In this document: positions 17,559 through 25,443 of the stretch, piece by piece
Layout: each line of letters begins with the position of its first letter
How positions within the stretch are numbered: position 1 is the first letter of the stretch
Assembly: GCA_016720585.1 (NCBI GenBank)
Contig: JADKKH010000002.1
Coordinates: 1 to 64,000 of the forward strand
Origin: Chitinophagaceae bacterium
GTDB lineage: Bacteria > Bacteroidota > Bacteroidia > Chitinophagales > Chitinophagaceae
Length of the DNA stretch: 64,000 bases
Direction of reading: 5' to 3'
Program-made: the position numbers and the translations under genes
Notes under the pieces: model-generated
The model's input: the letters and a program-made list of their open reading frames with translations, nothing else
What the model was told of the DNA's origin: nothing
Databases searched by the model: none

Positions 17559-17804
17559 TTAATTAACAGAAACTTCGTAATACTCCATCACCGGATTAGC
17601 CAACAATTTTTTACTGGCTTCTTCTGCAATCGCTTTCGCTTTTTCCGGTGAGTCAGCCATTACTTCCAGCGTAATATTTTTTCCAATCCGAACATCTGCG
17701 ACTCCGGTAAGTCCCAGGTTTTCCAATCCATCCATAACCGCTTTTCCCTGTGGATCCAGTAATTCTTTCAGCGGCATTACTTTTATCTGAACGGTGTACG
17801 TCAT
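17559..17804 (-). CDS. purS: FGAM synthase subunit PurS
   Basis: The small subunit of three-part phosphoribosylformylglycinamidine synthase (PurS-PurQ-PurL), which converts FGAR to FGAM in purine synthesis and helps pass ammonia between PurQ and PurL. The 81-residue sequence has the family pattern: KVMPLKELLDPQGKAV, LGLTGVADVRIGK and MEYYEV at the C-terminus. Its ATG overlaps the pssA stop by 4 nt (ATGA), so the two are translationally coupled. purQ and purL are not in this window. Confidence 0.9.
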   Translation of the reverse strand: MTYTVQIKVMPLKELLDPQGKAVMDGLENLGLTGVADVRIGKNITLEVMADSPEKAKAIAEEASKKLLANPVMEYYEVSVN

Positions 17805-18565
17805 GTGGTTTTGGTTTTAAAAAGCAAAGATATAAGAACATAGGTAAGCACGATGACCGGTGCTGCAAGCCATTTTAAGATGATGACTGCCGCAATAGAA
17901 AGGACCACCAGTAAATATTTCGGAAAATTATTCTTCAGACCGAGATCTTTAAATTTCAACGCCATCAATGGCAGGCGGGAAACCATTAACCAGGAAAGCA
18001 TAGCCACCAATCCATATAAAAACCATTTATTCAATAACAATTCCTGAACCCAGGCTTCATTAACATTCCAGTATATCAACGGCAGTGAGGCAACAAAAAT
18101 ACCAACAGCCGGAACCGGCATACCCTTAAATGAATAGGATTGGGAAGTATCCAGATTGAACCTGGCCAGTCTCCAGGCAGCCGCGCCCGGAAGCATAAAT
18201 GCAGGAACCAGCCAAAGCAGGGAAACATCAACCCCTCCTGCCTCCTGGGCAAAACTTAAACGGAGAAACTGGTAAATTATCATCCCCGGTGCCACACCAA
18301 AACTTATTAAATCAGACAAAGAATCCAATTGCTTACCCATTTCTGAACTGGCTTTGAAAAGGCGGGCCACAAAACCATCCAGGAAATCCACCACAGCTGC
18401 CAGGCCAATAAACAAAGAAGCCAGCCATATTTTTTCCGGGATATAAATAAGTTCGGTGCCCTGTGCATCAACTGTTATCATCAGGCCATTCTGTAAGGTA
18501 AAAACTACTGCCAGGCAACCGAAAACGAGGTTGAGTAATGTAAACAGGTTTGGAATTTGCTTCAT
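17801..18565 (-). CDS. pssA: CDP-diacylglycerol-serine O-phosphatidyltransferase
   Basis: An integral membrane enzyme that makes phosphatidylserine, the precursor of phosphatidylethanolamine. The CDP-alcohol phosphotransferase motif spans about residues 59-81 (D-G-x2-A-R-x8-G-x3-D-x3-D: DGFVAR then GKQLDSLSD). Multiple hydrophobic segments follow. I start it at ATG 18565 (MKQIPNLFTLLN), the usual family start; an in-frame TTG at 18577 adds four residues. Overlaps purS by 4 nt. Confidence 0.9.
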   Translation of the reverse strand: MKQIPNLFTLLNLVFGCLAVVFTLQNGLMITVDAQGTELIYIPEKIWLASLFIGLAAVVDFLDGFVARLFKASSEMGKQLDSLSDLISFGVAPGMIIYQFLRLSFAQEAGGVDVSLLWLVPAFMLPGAAAWRLARFNLDTSQSYSFKGMPVPAVGIFVASLPLIYWNVNEAWVQELLLNKWFLYGLVAMLSWLMVSRLPLMALKFKDLGLKNNFPKYLLVVLSIAAVIILKWLAAPVIVLTYVLISLLFKTKTT

Positions 18566-18578
18566 GTATTCGGTCAAC

Positions 18579-18602
18579 AGTCAACGGTCCATAGTCCACA
18601 GC
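18579..18602 (+). repeat. Left copy of inverted repeat flanking the S23 gene
   Basis: Holds the core AGTCAACGGTCC-A-TAGTCCACAG. Its reverse complement recurs at 19114-19136 with 21 of 23 bases the same. Lies between the S23 stop and the pssA start. Confidence 0.6.
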
Positions 18603-18624
18603 CGGTCGTTCACTGTTTAAGATT

Positions 18625-18981
18625 TTATTCGGTTAATGAATTAATTAAAGCCTGAATCATCCTTACTAAAATTTCAATCTGATTATATAGATTGGCAAAC
18701 TTTTCATCAGTCAGGTAATGCCTTCTTTTAGCCAAATATAAGCAACCAACCACTTCAAGTGCAGAACGATTGGCAATTACCAAAAATCTTCTGAATTCTG
18801 CATTGGTTAATCCGGTTGATCCTTCAACAATATTGAGTGAAACAGAATTTGCGGCTCTTCGGATCTGGCTTGACAAAGAATATAATTCATGTTTTGGAAA
18901 TGTATGTGCAAGCCGGTCAACTTCATCGGTTAACTCAAGTGCCAATTGCCATACTTTCAAATTCTCAAACTTAAAGGCCAT
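18625..18981 (-). CDS. Four-helix bundle protein (S23 / 23S rRNA intervening-sequence family)
   Basis: A 118-residue protein starting at ATG 18981 (MAFKFENLKVWQLALELTDEV). The W.LALEL helix, FPKHELYSLSSQIRRAANSVSLNIVEG, FRRFLVIANRSALEV and the C-terminal helices are characteristic of the S23 four-helix bundle family, first seen encoded in 23S rRNA intervening sequences and abundant as free-standing genes in Bacteroidota. Function is unknown; members form pentamers and relatives (Avd) occur in diversity-generating retroelements. No reverse transcriptase is nearby. The gene is bracketed by short inverted repeats (18579, 19114) with a related copy in its leader (19001-19030). Confidence 0.88.
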   Translation of the reverse strand: MAFKFENLKVWQLALELTDEVDRLAHTFPKHELYSLSSQIRRAANSVSLNIVEGSTGLTNAEFRRFLVIANRSALEVVGCLYLAKRRHYLTDEKFANLYNQIEILVRMIQALINSLTE

Positions 18982-19000
18982 ACGAAGAGTTTTAATTATC

Positions 19001-19030
19001 CACGGTCGACAGTCCACTGATAACTGTTGA
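19001..19030. repeat. Related repeat copy in the S23 gene leader
   Basis: CACGGTCGACAGTCCACTG followed by ATAACTGTTGA shares the words CACGGTC and CAGTCCAC with the flanking copies. It is more diverged than the other two. Confidence 0.4.
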
Positions 19031-19113
19031 TAGTTCTAAATTGTAATCGAATTCTCTACCCATAACACCCGGCAAAGCTTTTATACTCTTAATCATTAGG
19101 GTTCTGCTATGGA

Positions 19114-19136
19114 CCGTGGACTGTGGACCGTTGACT
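19114..19136 (-). repeat. Right copy of inverted repeat flanking the S23 gene
   Basis: On the minus strand AGTCAACGGTCCACAGTCCAC, matching the plus-strand copy at 18579 with two differences over 23 bases. It ends next to the stop codon of the aminopeptidase gene. Confidence 0.6.
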
Positions 19137-20425
19137 CATCGTTTCATCAACGCCTCAATGTCATCTGCCGTAATGGGAATATTCTTCATCAAATCCTTAT
19201 TGCCATTTTTGGTTATCCAGAAATTGTTTTCGATACGTACGCCCATTTGTTCTTCCTCTATATAAATACCGGGTTCAATGGTAAAAACCATCCCGGCTTT
19301 AATCGGTGCTGTTTTTGTTCCGAGATCATGCACATCAATACCCAGGTGGTGGGAAATACCATGATATAAATATTTCCGGTAAGCCCTGTTCTCTTTATCT
19401 TCATTTTTAACCTGGCTTTTTCTCAGCAAACCGATTTTCAAAAATTGCTGGGTAGCTTCCTCTCCAACTTTATCTGTATAATCCAGGATACTGATTCCGG
19501 GCTTCAATATACTTTTAGCATATTCATGTAAATGCAAACAGGCGTTGTACACGGTTCTTTGCCGGCGTCCGAATTTTCCAATCACCGGAACGGTCCGGGT
19601 CAGGTCGGCGCAATAGCCTCCATATTCAGCACCAAAGTCCATTAGAATCAATTCGCCATTTTTGCATTCTTCATTATTGCTTACATAATGCAGGGTTCTT
19701 GCCCTGTCACCGCTGGCTATGATGCTTCCATAGGCAGGACCCGTGGCCCGCTGACTGAGAAAGGAGTGAAAGATTTCCGCCTCTATTTCATATTCCATTA
19801 CACCGGGCTTAATGAATTTTAACAGGCGGCGGAACGTATGCTCTGTTATATCAATGGCTTTTTGCAACACCTCTATTTCAAGGGCGGTCTTATTAGCCCG
19901 CAATTCTTTCATGATTTTTGCCGCCCGCAGATAAGTATGTAACGGGTAACGGCTTTTCATTTCATCGATAAAACGATACTCCCTGGTCCGAAGCAGGTTT
20001 GCTTTACGATCATTTTCATTACTGTCGAGATAAATACTGTCTGCCAGGTGAATCCATGGCTGTAGTAAAGCATCGAGACTGTCCAGCCAAACAATAGTTT
20101 TGATACCGCTGATTTCCTGTGCTTCATGTACTCGTAATCTTTTTCCATCCCATTTTTCTTTTAATGCGTCGGGACGGACCAGGACCAGTACTTCGCGGTA
20201 TTTTGGATCCGGGCAGTCAGGAAAAAGAATCACCAGGCTGTCTTCCTGTGAAACGCCGCTCAACCAAAAAAGGTCACTGTTTTGTTTGAAATTATAAATA
20301 GCATCGCCATTCGAAGACACTTCATCATTACTCACAAAAATGGCCATAGAATTTTTTTGCATCTGGTTGACAAACCTTCTCCGGTTTTCTTCAAAGATGC
20401 CTTTGTTCAGCGGCAAATATTTCAT
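19136..20425 (-). CDS. pepP: Xaa-Pro aminopeptidase (aminopeptidase P, M24B)
   Basis: Removes N-terminal residues that precede proline. The 429-residue protein has the N-terminal creatinase-like domain (residues 1-165) and the pita-bread metalloprotease domain with five dimetal ligands in LILMDFGAEYGGYCADLTRT (two Asp), HGISHHLGIDVHD (His), FTIEPGIYI (Glu) and GVRIEN (Glu). This composition places it in M24B. Its 3' end touches the repeat at 19114. Confidence 0.92.
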   Translation of the reverse strand: MKYLPLNKGIFEENRRRFVNQMQKNSMAIFVSNDEVSSNGDAIYNFKQNSDLFWLSGVSQEDSLVILFPDCPDPKYREVLVLVRPDALKEKWDGKRLRVHEAQEISGIKTIVWLDSLDALLQPWIHLADSIYLDSNENDRKANLLRTREYRFIDEMKSRYPLHTYLRAAKIMKELRANKTALEIEVLQKAIDITEHTFRRLLKFIKPGVMEYEIEAEIFHSFLSQRATGPAYGSIIASGDRARTLHYVSNNEECKNGELILMDFGAEYGGYCADLTRTVPVIGKFGRRQRTVYNACLHLHEYAKSILKPGISILDYTDKVGEEATQQFLKIGLLRKSQVKNEDKENRAYRKYLYHGISHHLGIDVHDLGTKTAPIKAGMVFTIEPGIYIEEEQMGVRIENNFWITKNGNKDLMKNIPITADDIEALMKR

Positions 20426-20675
20426 AAGCTTATAACTTGGTATGGTTAGAAAATAAAGGCAGATCAGGTTAAAATATCCCCCTTAAAGGTAATGAGCAAA
20501 CCTGTTAGCCAGGTTTCTTTTCTTTCAAAAGCTTAAAAGGAAATTAAAATTGAAGAATTTTCAATATTTATTTAGTCTGGTTTAACTTTTTTCAAAATAA
20601 GATTATTTCACTAAAAATCTCCAAAGAACATCCCTGAATATGTTAGCTTCTTTTCAATAGCCAGGCTAACACTTG
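20426..20675. other. Gene-free stretch upstream of pckA and pepP
   Basis: Between two divergent starts. It holds an AAACCTG/CAGGTTT hairpin near 20493-20511 without a clean T run, and an A/T-rich tract. I see no further gene here. Confidence 0.4.
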
Positions 20676-20708
20676 TTTGTGTCGAAATAGGATTGTCACT
20701 TACCTTTG
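20676..20708 (+). promoter_or_regulatory. Bacteroidota-type promoter of pckA
   Basis: TTTG (20676-20679), 21-nt spacer, TACCTTTG (20701-20708); consensus in both elements. The start codon follows 27 nt later. Confidence 0.75.
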
Positions 20709-20735
20709 TGCCTTCAACAAATTGCGCTTGCTTAT

Positions 20736-22340
20736 ATGTCAGTTCCAACCATAACTATCCCCATGAAGAACCTTCTTAAATCAGGTTTAAAAAACACAGA
20801 ATCTATTCATTATCAGTCTTCCCCGGAAGAATTAATAAAGGATACCATCCGGATCGGAGAAGGTGTGCTGAATGATACCGGGGCATTGGTTATACGCACG
20901 GGTGAGTTTACGGGCCGTTCACCAAAAGACAAATTCACGGTTAAAGATGAAATAACAGCCGATACCGTCCATTGGAATGAATTTAATATTCCCACTGAAC
21001 AAAAATATTTCGACATTATTTTCAATAAAATAACTGCTTACATTAATCAACTTCCTGAAATATGGGTTCGGGATTGTTATGCCTGTGCCGATCCCCGTTA
21101 TAGAATCAATGTCCGGGTAGTTACTGAAAAACCCTGGAATAATTTGTTTGCTTATAACATGTTCCTCCGCCCCAAAGAAGAAGAGCTGGAGAATTTTAAA
21201 CCGGATTGGCAGGTAATTTCAGCTCCCGGATTAAAATTAGATGCAAAAGAGTGTGGAACCCGGCAACATAATGGCGCCATTGTCTCTTTTAAACATAAAA
21301 TGATTTTAATTGCCGGAACCGGCTATACCGGAGAAACAAAAAAAGGCATTTTTACGATTCTTAATTACATTTTACCCCAGGAGAAAAATGTACTGAGTAT
21401 GCATTGCAGTGCCAATGTGGGTGCGGAGGGTGATACCGCTATTTTCTTTGGGCTAAGTGGTACCGGAAAAACAACTTTGAGTGCAGATCCTAACCGAAAA
21501 CTGATTGGGGATGATGAACACGGCTGGACCGATGATACTATTTTCAATTTTGAAGGTGGTTGTTATGCAAAGACTATCAACCTGACCGAAGAAAAAGAAC
21601 CCGAGATATATCATGCGATACGGCCTGGTGCATTGGTGGAAAATGTTAGCTTTTACCCGGGCACCAACAAGATCAATTTTGATGATGGTTCCATAACGGA
21701 AAATACACGGGTTTCTTACCCGTTGCATTTTATCAGTAATGCTCTGGAACCATCTATAGGCGGTCTCCCAAAAAATATTTTCTTCCTGACTTGTGATGCA
21801 TTTGGAGTGCTACCACCCGTTTCGAAATTGAACCCGGGCCAGACCATGTACCAGTTTATTTCTGGCTATACCGCAAAAGTGGCTGGAACAGAAACGGGTG
21901 TAACTGAACCCAAACCTACATTCAGCGCCTGTTTTGGCGCACCTTTCCTTCCTTTACACCCGGGCAAATATGCCCATATGCTGGGGGATAAAATGCAGGA
22001 GCATAAAGTAAATGTCTGGATGATCAATACTGGTTGGACTGGCGGGCCCTATGGTACCGGTAGTCGTATGAAATTGAAATTTACAAGAGCCATGATTACT
22101 GCGGCCCTTGAAGGAAAACTGAATAATGTTGAATTTGAAACTGATCCAATCTTTGGGGTTGCCATTCCAAAAGAATGTCCGGGGGTTCCACCAGAAGTGC
22201 TGAACCCGATTAATACCTGGGCCAACAAATCTGCCTTTACTGAAAAAGCAAAATACCTGGCGGGTTTATTTGTAAAGAATTTTGAGAAATATGCAGATGG
22301 AGTATCTGCCGAAGTATTGGCTGCTGCCCCAAAAGCCTAA
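20736..22340 (+). CDS. pckA: ATP-dependent phosphoenolpyruvate carboxykinase
   Basis: Converts oxaloacetate and ATP to phosphoenolpyruvate, CO2 and ADP, the first step of gluconeogenesis. Signature segments are IRTGEFTGRSPKDKF, the Walker-A-like GLSGTGKTTLS, the metal-binding DDEHGWTDD and FEGGCYAK. Length, 534 residues from ATG 20736 (MSVPTITIPMKN), matches the ATP-dependent family. The frame upstream of that ATG lies within the promoter, so 20736 or the internal ATG 20763 are the only sensible starts. Monocistronic, with a terminator at 22367. Confidence 0.96.
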   Translation: MSVPTITIPMKNLLKSGLKNTESIHYQSSPEELIKDTIRIGEGVLNDTGALVIRTGEFTGRSPKDKFTVKDEITADTVHWNEFNIPTEQKYFDIIFNKITAYINQLPEIWVRDCYACADPRYRINVRVVTEKPWNNLFAYNMFLRPKEEELENFKPDWQVISAPGLKLDAKECGTRQHNGAIVSFKHKMILIAGTGYTGETKKGIFTILNYILPQEKNVLSMHCSANVGAEGDTAIFFGLSGTGKTTLSADPNRKLIGDDEHGWTDDTIFNFEGGCYAKTINLTEEKEPEIYHAIRPGALVENVSFYPGTNKINFDDGSITENTRVSYPLHFISNALEPSIGGLPKNIFFLTCDAFGVLPPVSKLNPGQTMYQFISGYTAKVAGTETGVTEPKPTFSACFGAPFLPLHPGKYAHMLGDKMQEHKVNVWMINTGWTGGPYGTGSRMKLKFTRAMITAALEGKLNNVEFETDPIFGVAIPKECPGVPPEVLNPINTWANKSAFTEKAKYLAGLFVKNFEKYADGVSAEVLAAAPKA

Positions 22341-22366
22341 CTAATAAACATTGAAAGTTTCTTTAC

Positions 22367-22405
22367 AAAACTCCTTCTCTCCGGACGGTAAGTGAAGGGG
22401 TTTTT
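22367..22405 (+). terminator. Terminator of pckA
   Basis: Stem ACTCCTTC / GAAGGGGT with an internal loop, then TTTTT, 27 nt after the pckA stop. Confidence 0.6.
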
Positions 22406-22472
22406 CATTTATTTAACTGCCGGTAATGCAGCCTGCAAAATTTTAATGCTGTCTGTACGTTGATTTAATGCC

Positions 22473-23015
22473 ATGAAATATTCAGCAATTATTTTTTCTT
22501 CTTGTTTACTACTTTTTCCATCCCTGCTCTTTGCTCAAAGCAGCGATGAGGAATTGCTGGACTGGAATCCATCCCGCAAACTTACCTGGGGTGATTATAA
22601 GGCAAAGCCTAACCCGGATAGTGATGCAGCCGCCTCAACCACCACGTATCTGGGCATTGATTATAACATTACCAGCACCCGTTTCAGTTATAATATAGAA
22701 TCCCGGTTTTCTAAGACCCGTTCCTGGGGGTTGCATAAAACAGATTATATCCTGAGCCATGAACAAGGCCATTTTGATATTGCAGAATTATTTGCCCGTA
22801 AGCTGCATAAGGAAATGAGTGCATATAAATTCAATAAAAAAACCTATCAAAAGGACCTCAGGAAAATATATGAAGATGTGACAAATGAAAAAGAAGAGAT
22901 GCAAAACAATTATGACCGGGATACCAATCACAGCATTAATAGAAAAGAACAGGCCGAATGGCTGAAAAAAATATCAGCCCTGTTGGAAGAATATAAAGAC
23001 TATTCCGATTATTAA
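22473..23015 (+). CDS. Secreted DUF922 family protein, putative zinc protease
   Basis: A 180-residue protein with a signal peptide (cut near LFAQ, residue 22). The mature part begins LDWNPSRKLTWGDY, the typical DUF922 opening, and contains HEQGHFDIAELFAR with a zinc-protease-like HExxH (residues 96-100) on the helix after YILS. DUF922 proteins are annotated as putative periplasmic Zn-dependent proteases without known substrates. Its stop overlaps the convergent deoxynucleoside kinase gene by 4 nt. Confidence 0.8.
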   Translation: MKYSAIIFSSCLLLFPSLLFAQSSDEELLDWNPSRKLTWGDYKAKPNPDSDAAASTTTYLGIDYNITSTRFSYNIESRFSKTRSWGLHKTDYILSHEQGHFDIAELFARKLHKEMSAYKFNKKTYQKDLRKIYEDVTNEKEEMQNNYDRDTNHSINRKEQAEWLKKISALLEEYKDYSDY

Positions 23016-23647
23016 AATAAACCATACAACTGCCCATCCACTTTGCGGATGATCTCACCAAAGTCTTCATCTTTCTCGCCAAATTTATTTTTATCTACGT
23101 CGATGATGAGTAACGGGCCTTCCTTATAATCGGCAACCCATTTATTGTAGTATTCATTCAGTTTTTTCAGGTAATCCAGCCGGATATTTTCTTCATATTC
23201 CCTGCCCCTTTTTTGAATTTGCCCTACCAGCGTGGGCACAGAAGCATTCAGGTATATCAGCAGGTCGGGTGGTTGCACCAGCGTTTTCAAGGTCTGAAAG
23301 AAATGAAAGTAGTTATCAAAATCTCTTTTGCTCATAAGGCCCATTTCATGCAGGTTGGGAGCAAAGATGTTGGCATCTTCATAAATGGTTCTGTCCTGGA
23401 TAACGGTTTCAGTTCCTTTTTGTATTTCTACTAATTGCCGGAGACGGCTGTTTAAAAAGAAGATCTGCAGATTAAAGCTCCAGCGGGGCATATCCTCATA
23501 AAAATCCATCAGGTAGGGATTGTGATCCACATCTTCAAAATTGGGGATCCACTTGTAATGCTTGCTTAGCATTTCGGTCAGGGTAGTCTTTCCGGCGCCG
23601 ATATTTCCTGCCACGGCGATATGTTTTGGTTTTTTTGCTTTTGCCAT
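23012..23647 (-). CDS. Deoxynucleoside kinase (dNK family)
   Basis: Phosphorylates deoxynucleosides for salvage. The 211-residue protein has a P-loop (AGNIGAGKTTL), a substrate/base segment QDRTIYEDANIFA corresponding to the DRS/ERS motif, and an Arg-rich lid (QKRGREYEENIRLDYL). This matches the dNK/dGK family of bacteria and mitochondria. Base specificity cannot be read safely. Overlaps the DUF922 gene tail to tail. Confidence 0.88.
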   Translation of the reverse strand: MAKAKKPKHIAVAGNIGAGKTTLTEMLSKHYKWIPNFEDVDHNPYLMDFYEDMPRWSFNLQIFFLNSRLRQLVEIQKGTETVIQDRTIYEDANIFAPNLHEMGLMSKRDFDNYFHFFQTLKTLVQPPDLLIYLNASVPTLVGQIQKRGREYEENIRLDYLKKLNEYYNKWVADYKEGPLLIIDVDKNKFGEKDEDFGEIIRKVDGQLYGLF

Positions 23648-23689
23648 TTTTATTAATCTGTTATTTCAATTTTACTAACCCGGTAATTT

Positions 23690-23869
23690 TTATCCTTCTT
23701 TTTTCTTTGCCCCTGCAACCAAAAAGCAAATAGCTGCCAATGGCAATGGATACCACCAGAAGTCTTTCAGCTCTGAGAGATGCGAAGAATTTTTTCCCAT
23801 GCTGTACATTACAACTGATGCAATAATGGCAAGGATGCCGATGATTCCAAAGACTATTTTCTTATTCAT
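23690..23869 (-). CDS. Small two-helix membrane protein (59 residues)
   Basis: ATG at 23869, TAA at 23690. The N-terminus MNKKIVFGIIGILAIIASVV is one transmembrane helix; a short polar loop (GKNSSHLSELKDF) leads to WWYPLPLAAICFLVAGA, a second helix, then the basic tail KKKEG. Good codon pattern and both membrane segments support a real gene. It lies between the dNK and trpS genes on the same strand. Family unknown to me. Confidence 0.6.
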   Translation of the reverse strand: MNKKIVFGIIGILAIIASVVMYSMGKNSSHLSELKDFWWYPLPLAAICFLVAGAKKKEG

Positions 23870-23943
23870 GTTAACAAAGACTTATGGTACTAAAACACAT
23901 GGGTCTTAAAAGTAGTGTAATTTACAATACCGGAAACCCGGCC

Positions 23944-24948
23944 TTAAAAATAATTAAGTCCCATCGCCTGACGTACAAGTTCCATCGTTGCTTTAGCGCT
24001 TTTCCGGGCTTTTGCAGCCCCTTTTTCCATCACTTCTTTGAGGTATTTTGAGTCATTCCTGATGCTTTCGGCCTTTTCACGGATTGGTGTAATAAACTGT
24101 ACCATATCCGCTCCCAGTTGTTTCTTCATATCGCCATATCGAATGGAGCAATTGTTATAATCCATTTCAAACTTATTCAACACTTCTGTGGAACTCACCA
24201 GTTTCATCAATCCAAAAATATTTTCAATATAATCTGGTCTTGGAGAATTGGGTGCTGCAGGTCCGTTGTCCGTTTTAGCCTTCATAACTTTCTTACGGAT
24301 CAATTCATCATCATCAGACAGGTAAATAGTGGCATATTGGTTTTCACTCTTACTCATTTTACCGCCACCATCCAGGCCGGGTACTTTTACCAGCTCATCC
24401 CCAAAATTAAAAGCATGAGGTTCCGGAAACACATCCCCATAACGATGGTTGAATCGTTTGACAAAATTGCGGGCCATTTCCAAATGCTGCTCCTGGTCTT
24501 TACCTACAGGCACAAAAGAAGCCCGGTGCAGAATAATGTCGGCGGTTTGCAAAACCGGATAGGTTAATAAGCCGGCATTTACATTTTCCGGGTGCTGGCG
24601 GACCTTATCTTTAAAGGTCACTGTTTTTTCCAGCTCACCTTTATAAGCAAGCATGTTCAGGTACAGATATAATTCTGACGTTTCATATACATGACTCTGA
24701 CAATATAAAGCGACCTTATCCGGGTTTAATCCACAGGCTATATTTTCCGATAAAACCCGGTGAACATTTTCTTTCAGTTCTTTGGTATCCGGATGCGTCG
24801 TAAGAGAATGAAGGTCGGCCACCATAAAATAGCATTCATATTCTTCCTGCATCCGGACATAATTTCTAACGGCGCCAAAGTAATTGCCCAGGTGTAAAAA
24901 TCCCGTGGGGCGGATGCCACTCATGACTATTTTCTGCTGCTTATCCAT
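23944..24948 (-). CDS. trpS: Tryptophanyl-tRNA synthetase
   Basis: Class I aminoacyl-tRNA synthetase charging tRNA-Trp. The 334-residue protein begins with SGIRPTGFLHLGNYFGA (HIGH-type motif HLGN) and carries the KMSKS motif in DGGGKMSKSENQ. Length matches the compact bacterial enzyme. A -7-like element (TATCTTCG on the minus strand, 24955-24962) lies next to the start. Confidence 0.95.
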   Translation of the reverse strand: MDKQQKIVMSGIRPTGFLHLGNYFGAVRNYVRMQEEYECYFMVADLHSLTTHPDTKELKENVHRVLSENIACGLNPDKVALYCQSHVYETSELYLYLNMLAYKGELEKTVTFKDKVRQHPENVNAGLLTYPVLQTADIILHRASFVPVGKDQEQHLEMARNFVKRFNHRYGDVFPEPHAFNFGDELVKVPGLDGGGKMSKSENQYATIYLSDDDELIRKKVMKAKTDNGPAAPNSPRPDYIENIFGLMKLVSSTEVLNKFEMDYNNCSIRYGDMKKQLGADMVQFITPIREKAESIRNDSKYLKEVMEKGAAKARKSAKATMELVRQAMGLNYF

Positions 24949-24977
24949 GAGCGACGAAGATAATAAAATAGTCGGGA

Positions 24978-25072
24978 GTCTTGAGTCGGGAGTCAGGAGA
25001 CTCGGTCATTCTTAAGCTAACTATATTAGTTCAGACTTATGTCTCCCGACTCAAGACCCGATAGCTATCGGG
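24978..25072. repeat. Inverted repeat and 16-bp palindrome between trpS and gatC
   Basis: GTCTTGAGTCGGGAG (24978-24992) recurs as its exact complement CTCCCGACTCAAGAC at 25043-25057, and is directly followed by the perfect palindrome CCCGATAGCTATCGGG at 25057-25072. Around these, further GTCGGGAGTC words occur (24971, 24985 and, as complement, 25072-25083). This looks like a dispersed intergenic repeat of REP type. Confidence 0.7.
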
Positions 25073-25086
25073 TCCCGACTCCTGAC

Positions 25087-25094
25087 TATATTTG
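25087..25094 (+). promoter_or_regulatory. -7 promoter element of gatC
   Basis: TATATTTG matches TAnnTTTG and lies 4 nt upstream of the gatC ATG, so a transcript from it would be nearly leaderless. Confidence 0.5.
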
Positions 25095-25098
25095 CCCA

Positions 25099-25407
25099 AT
25101 GGAATTAACCGATACACTGGTGGATAAACTGGCCCATCTTTCCAGGCTGGAATTTACTGAAACGGAAAAAGCGGAAATCAAGAATGACCTTCAGCGTATG
25201 ATTGGCTTTATAGAAAAATTGAATGAATTAAACCTGGACAATACAGAACCGCTTCTATTTATTAATGAGGAAGTAAATGTGTTGCGGGATGACGAAATTA
25301 AAGGATCGATCAGCCGCCTGGAAGCATTAAAAAATGCTCCTTTGCATGATAATCAGTACTTCAAGGTACCCAAGGTGATAAAACCCCCATCCCCAAAAGG
25401 GGAGTAA
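25099..25407 (+). CDS. gatC: Asp/Glu-tRNA amidotransferase subunit C
   Basis: Small structural subunit of the GatCAB complex, which amidates Glu-tRNA(Gln) (and Asp-tRNA(Asn)). The family pattern is clear: KLAHLSRLEFTETEKAEI, a middle LDNTEPL and the C-terminal LRDDE..LKNAPLHDNQYFKVPKVI. 102 residues from ATG 25099; an upstream in-frame ATG at 25039 lies inside the repeat and is unlikely. gatA is at 37.9 kb; gatB is not in the window. Confidence 0.92.
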   Translation: MELTDTLVDKLAHLSRLEFTETEKAEIKNDLQRMIGFIEKLNELNLDNTEPLLFINEEVNVLRDDEIKGSISRLEALKNAPLHDNQYFKVPKVIKPPSPKGE

Positions 25408-25443
25408 TGAAAACAATAGTTATTTTAAAAAATAGAATTACAA

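Noticed and set aside
18625..18981. Diversity-generating retroelement (Avd-like protein)
   Set aside because: S23-type fold is related to Avd, but there is no reverse transcriptase, template or variable repeat nearby.
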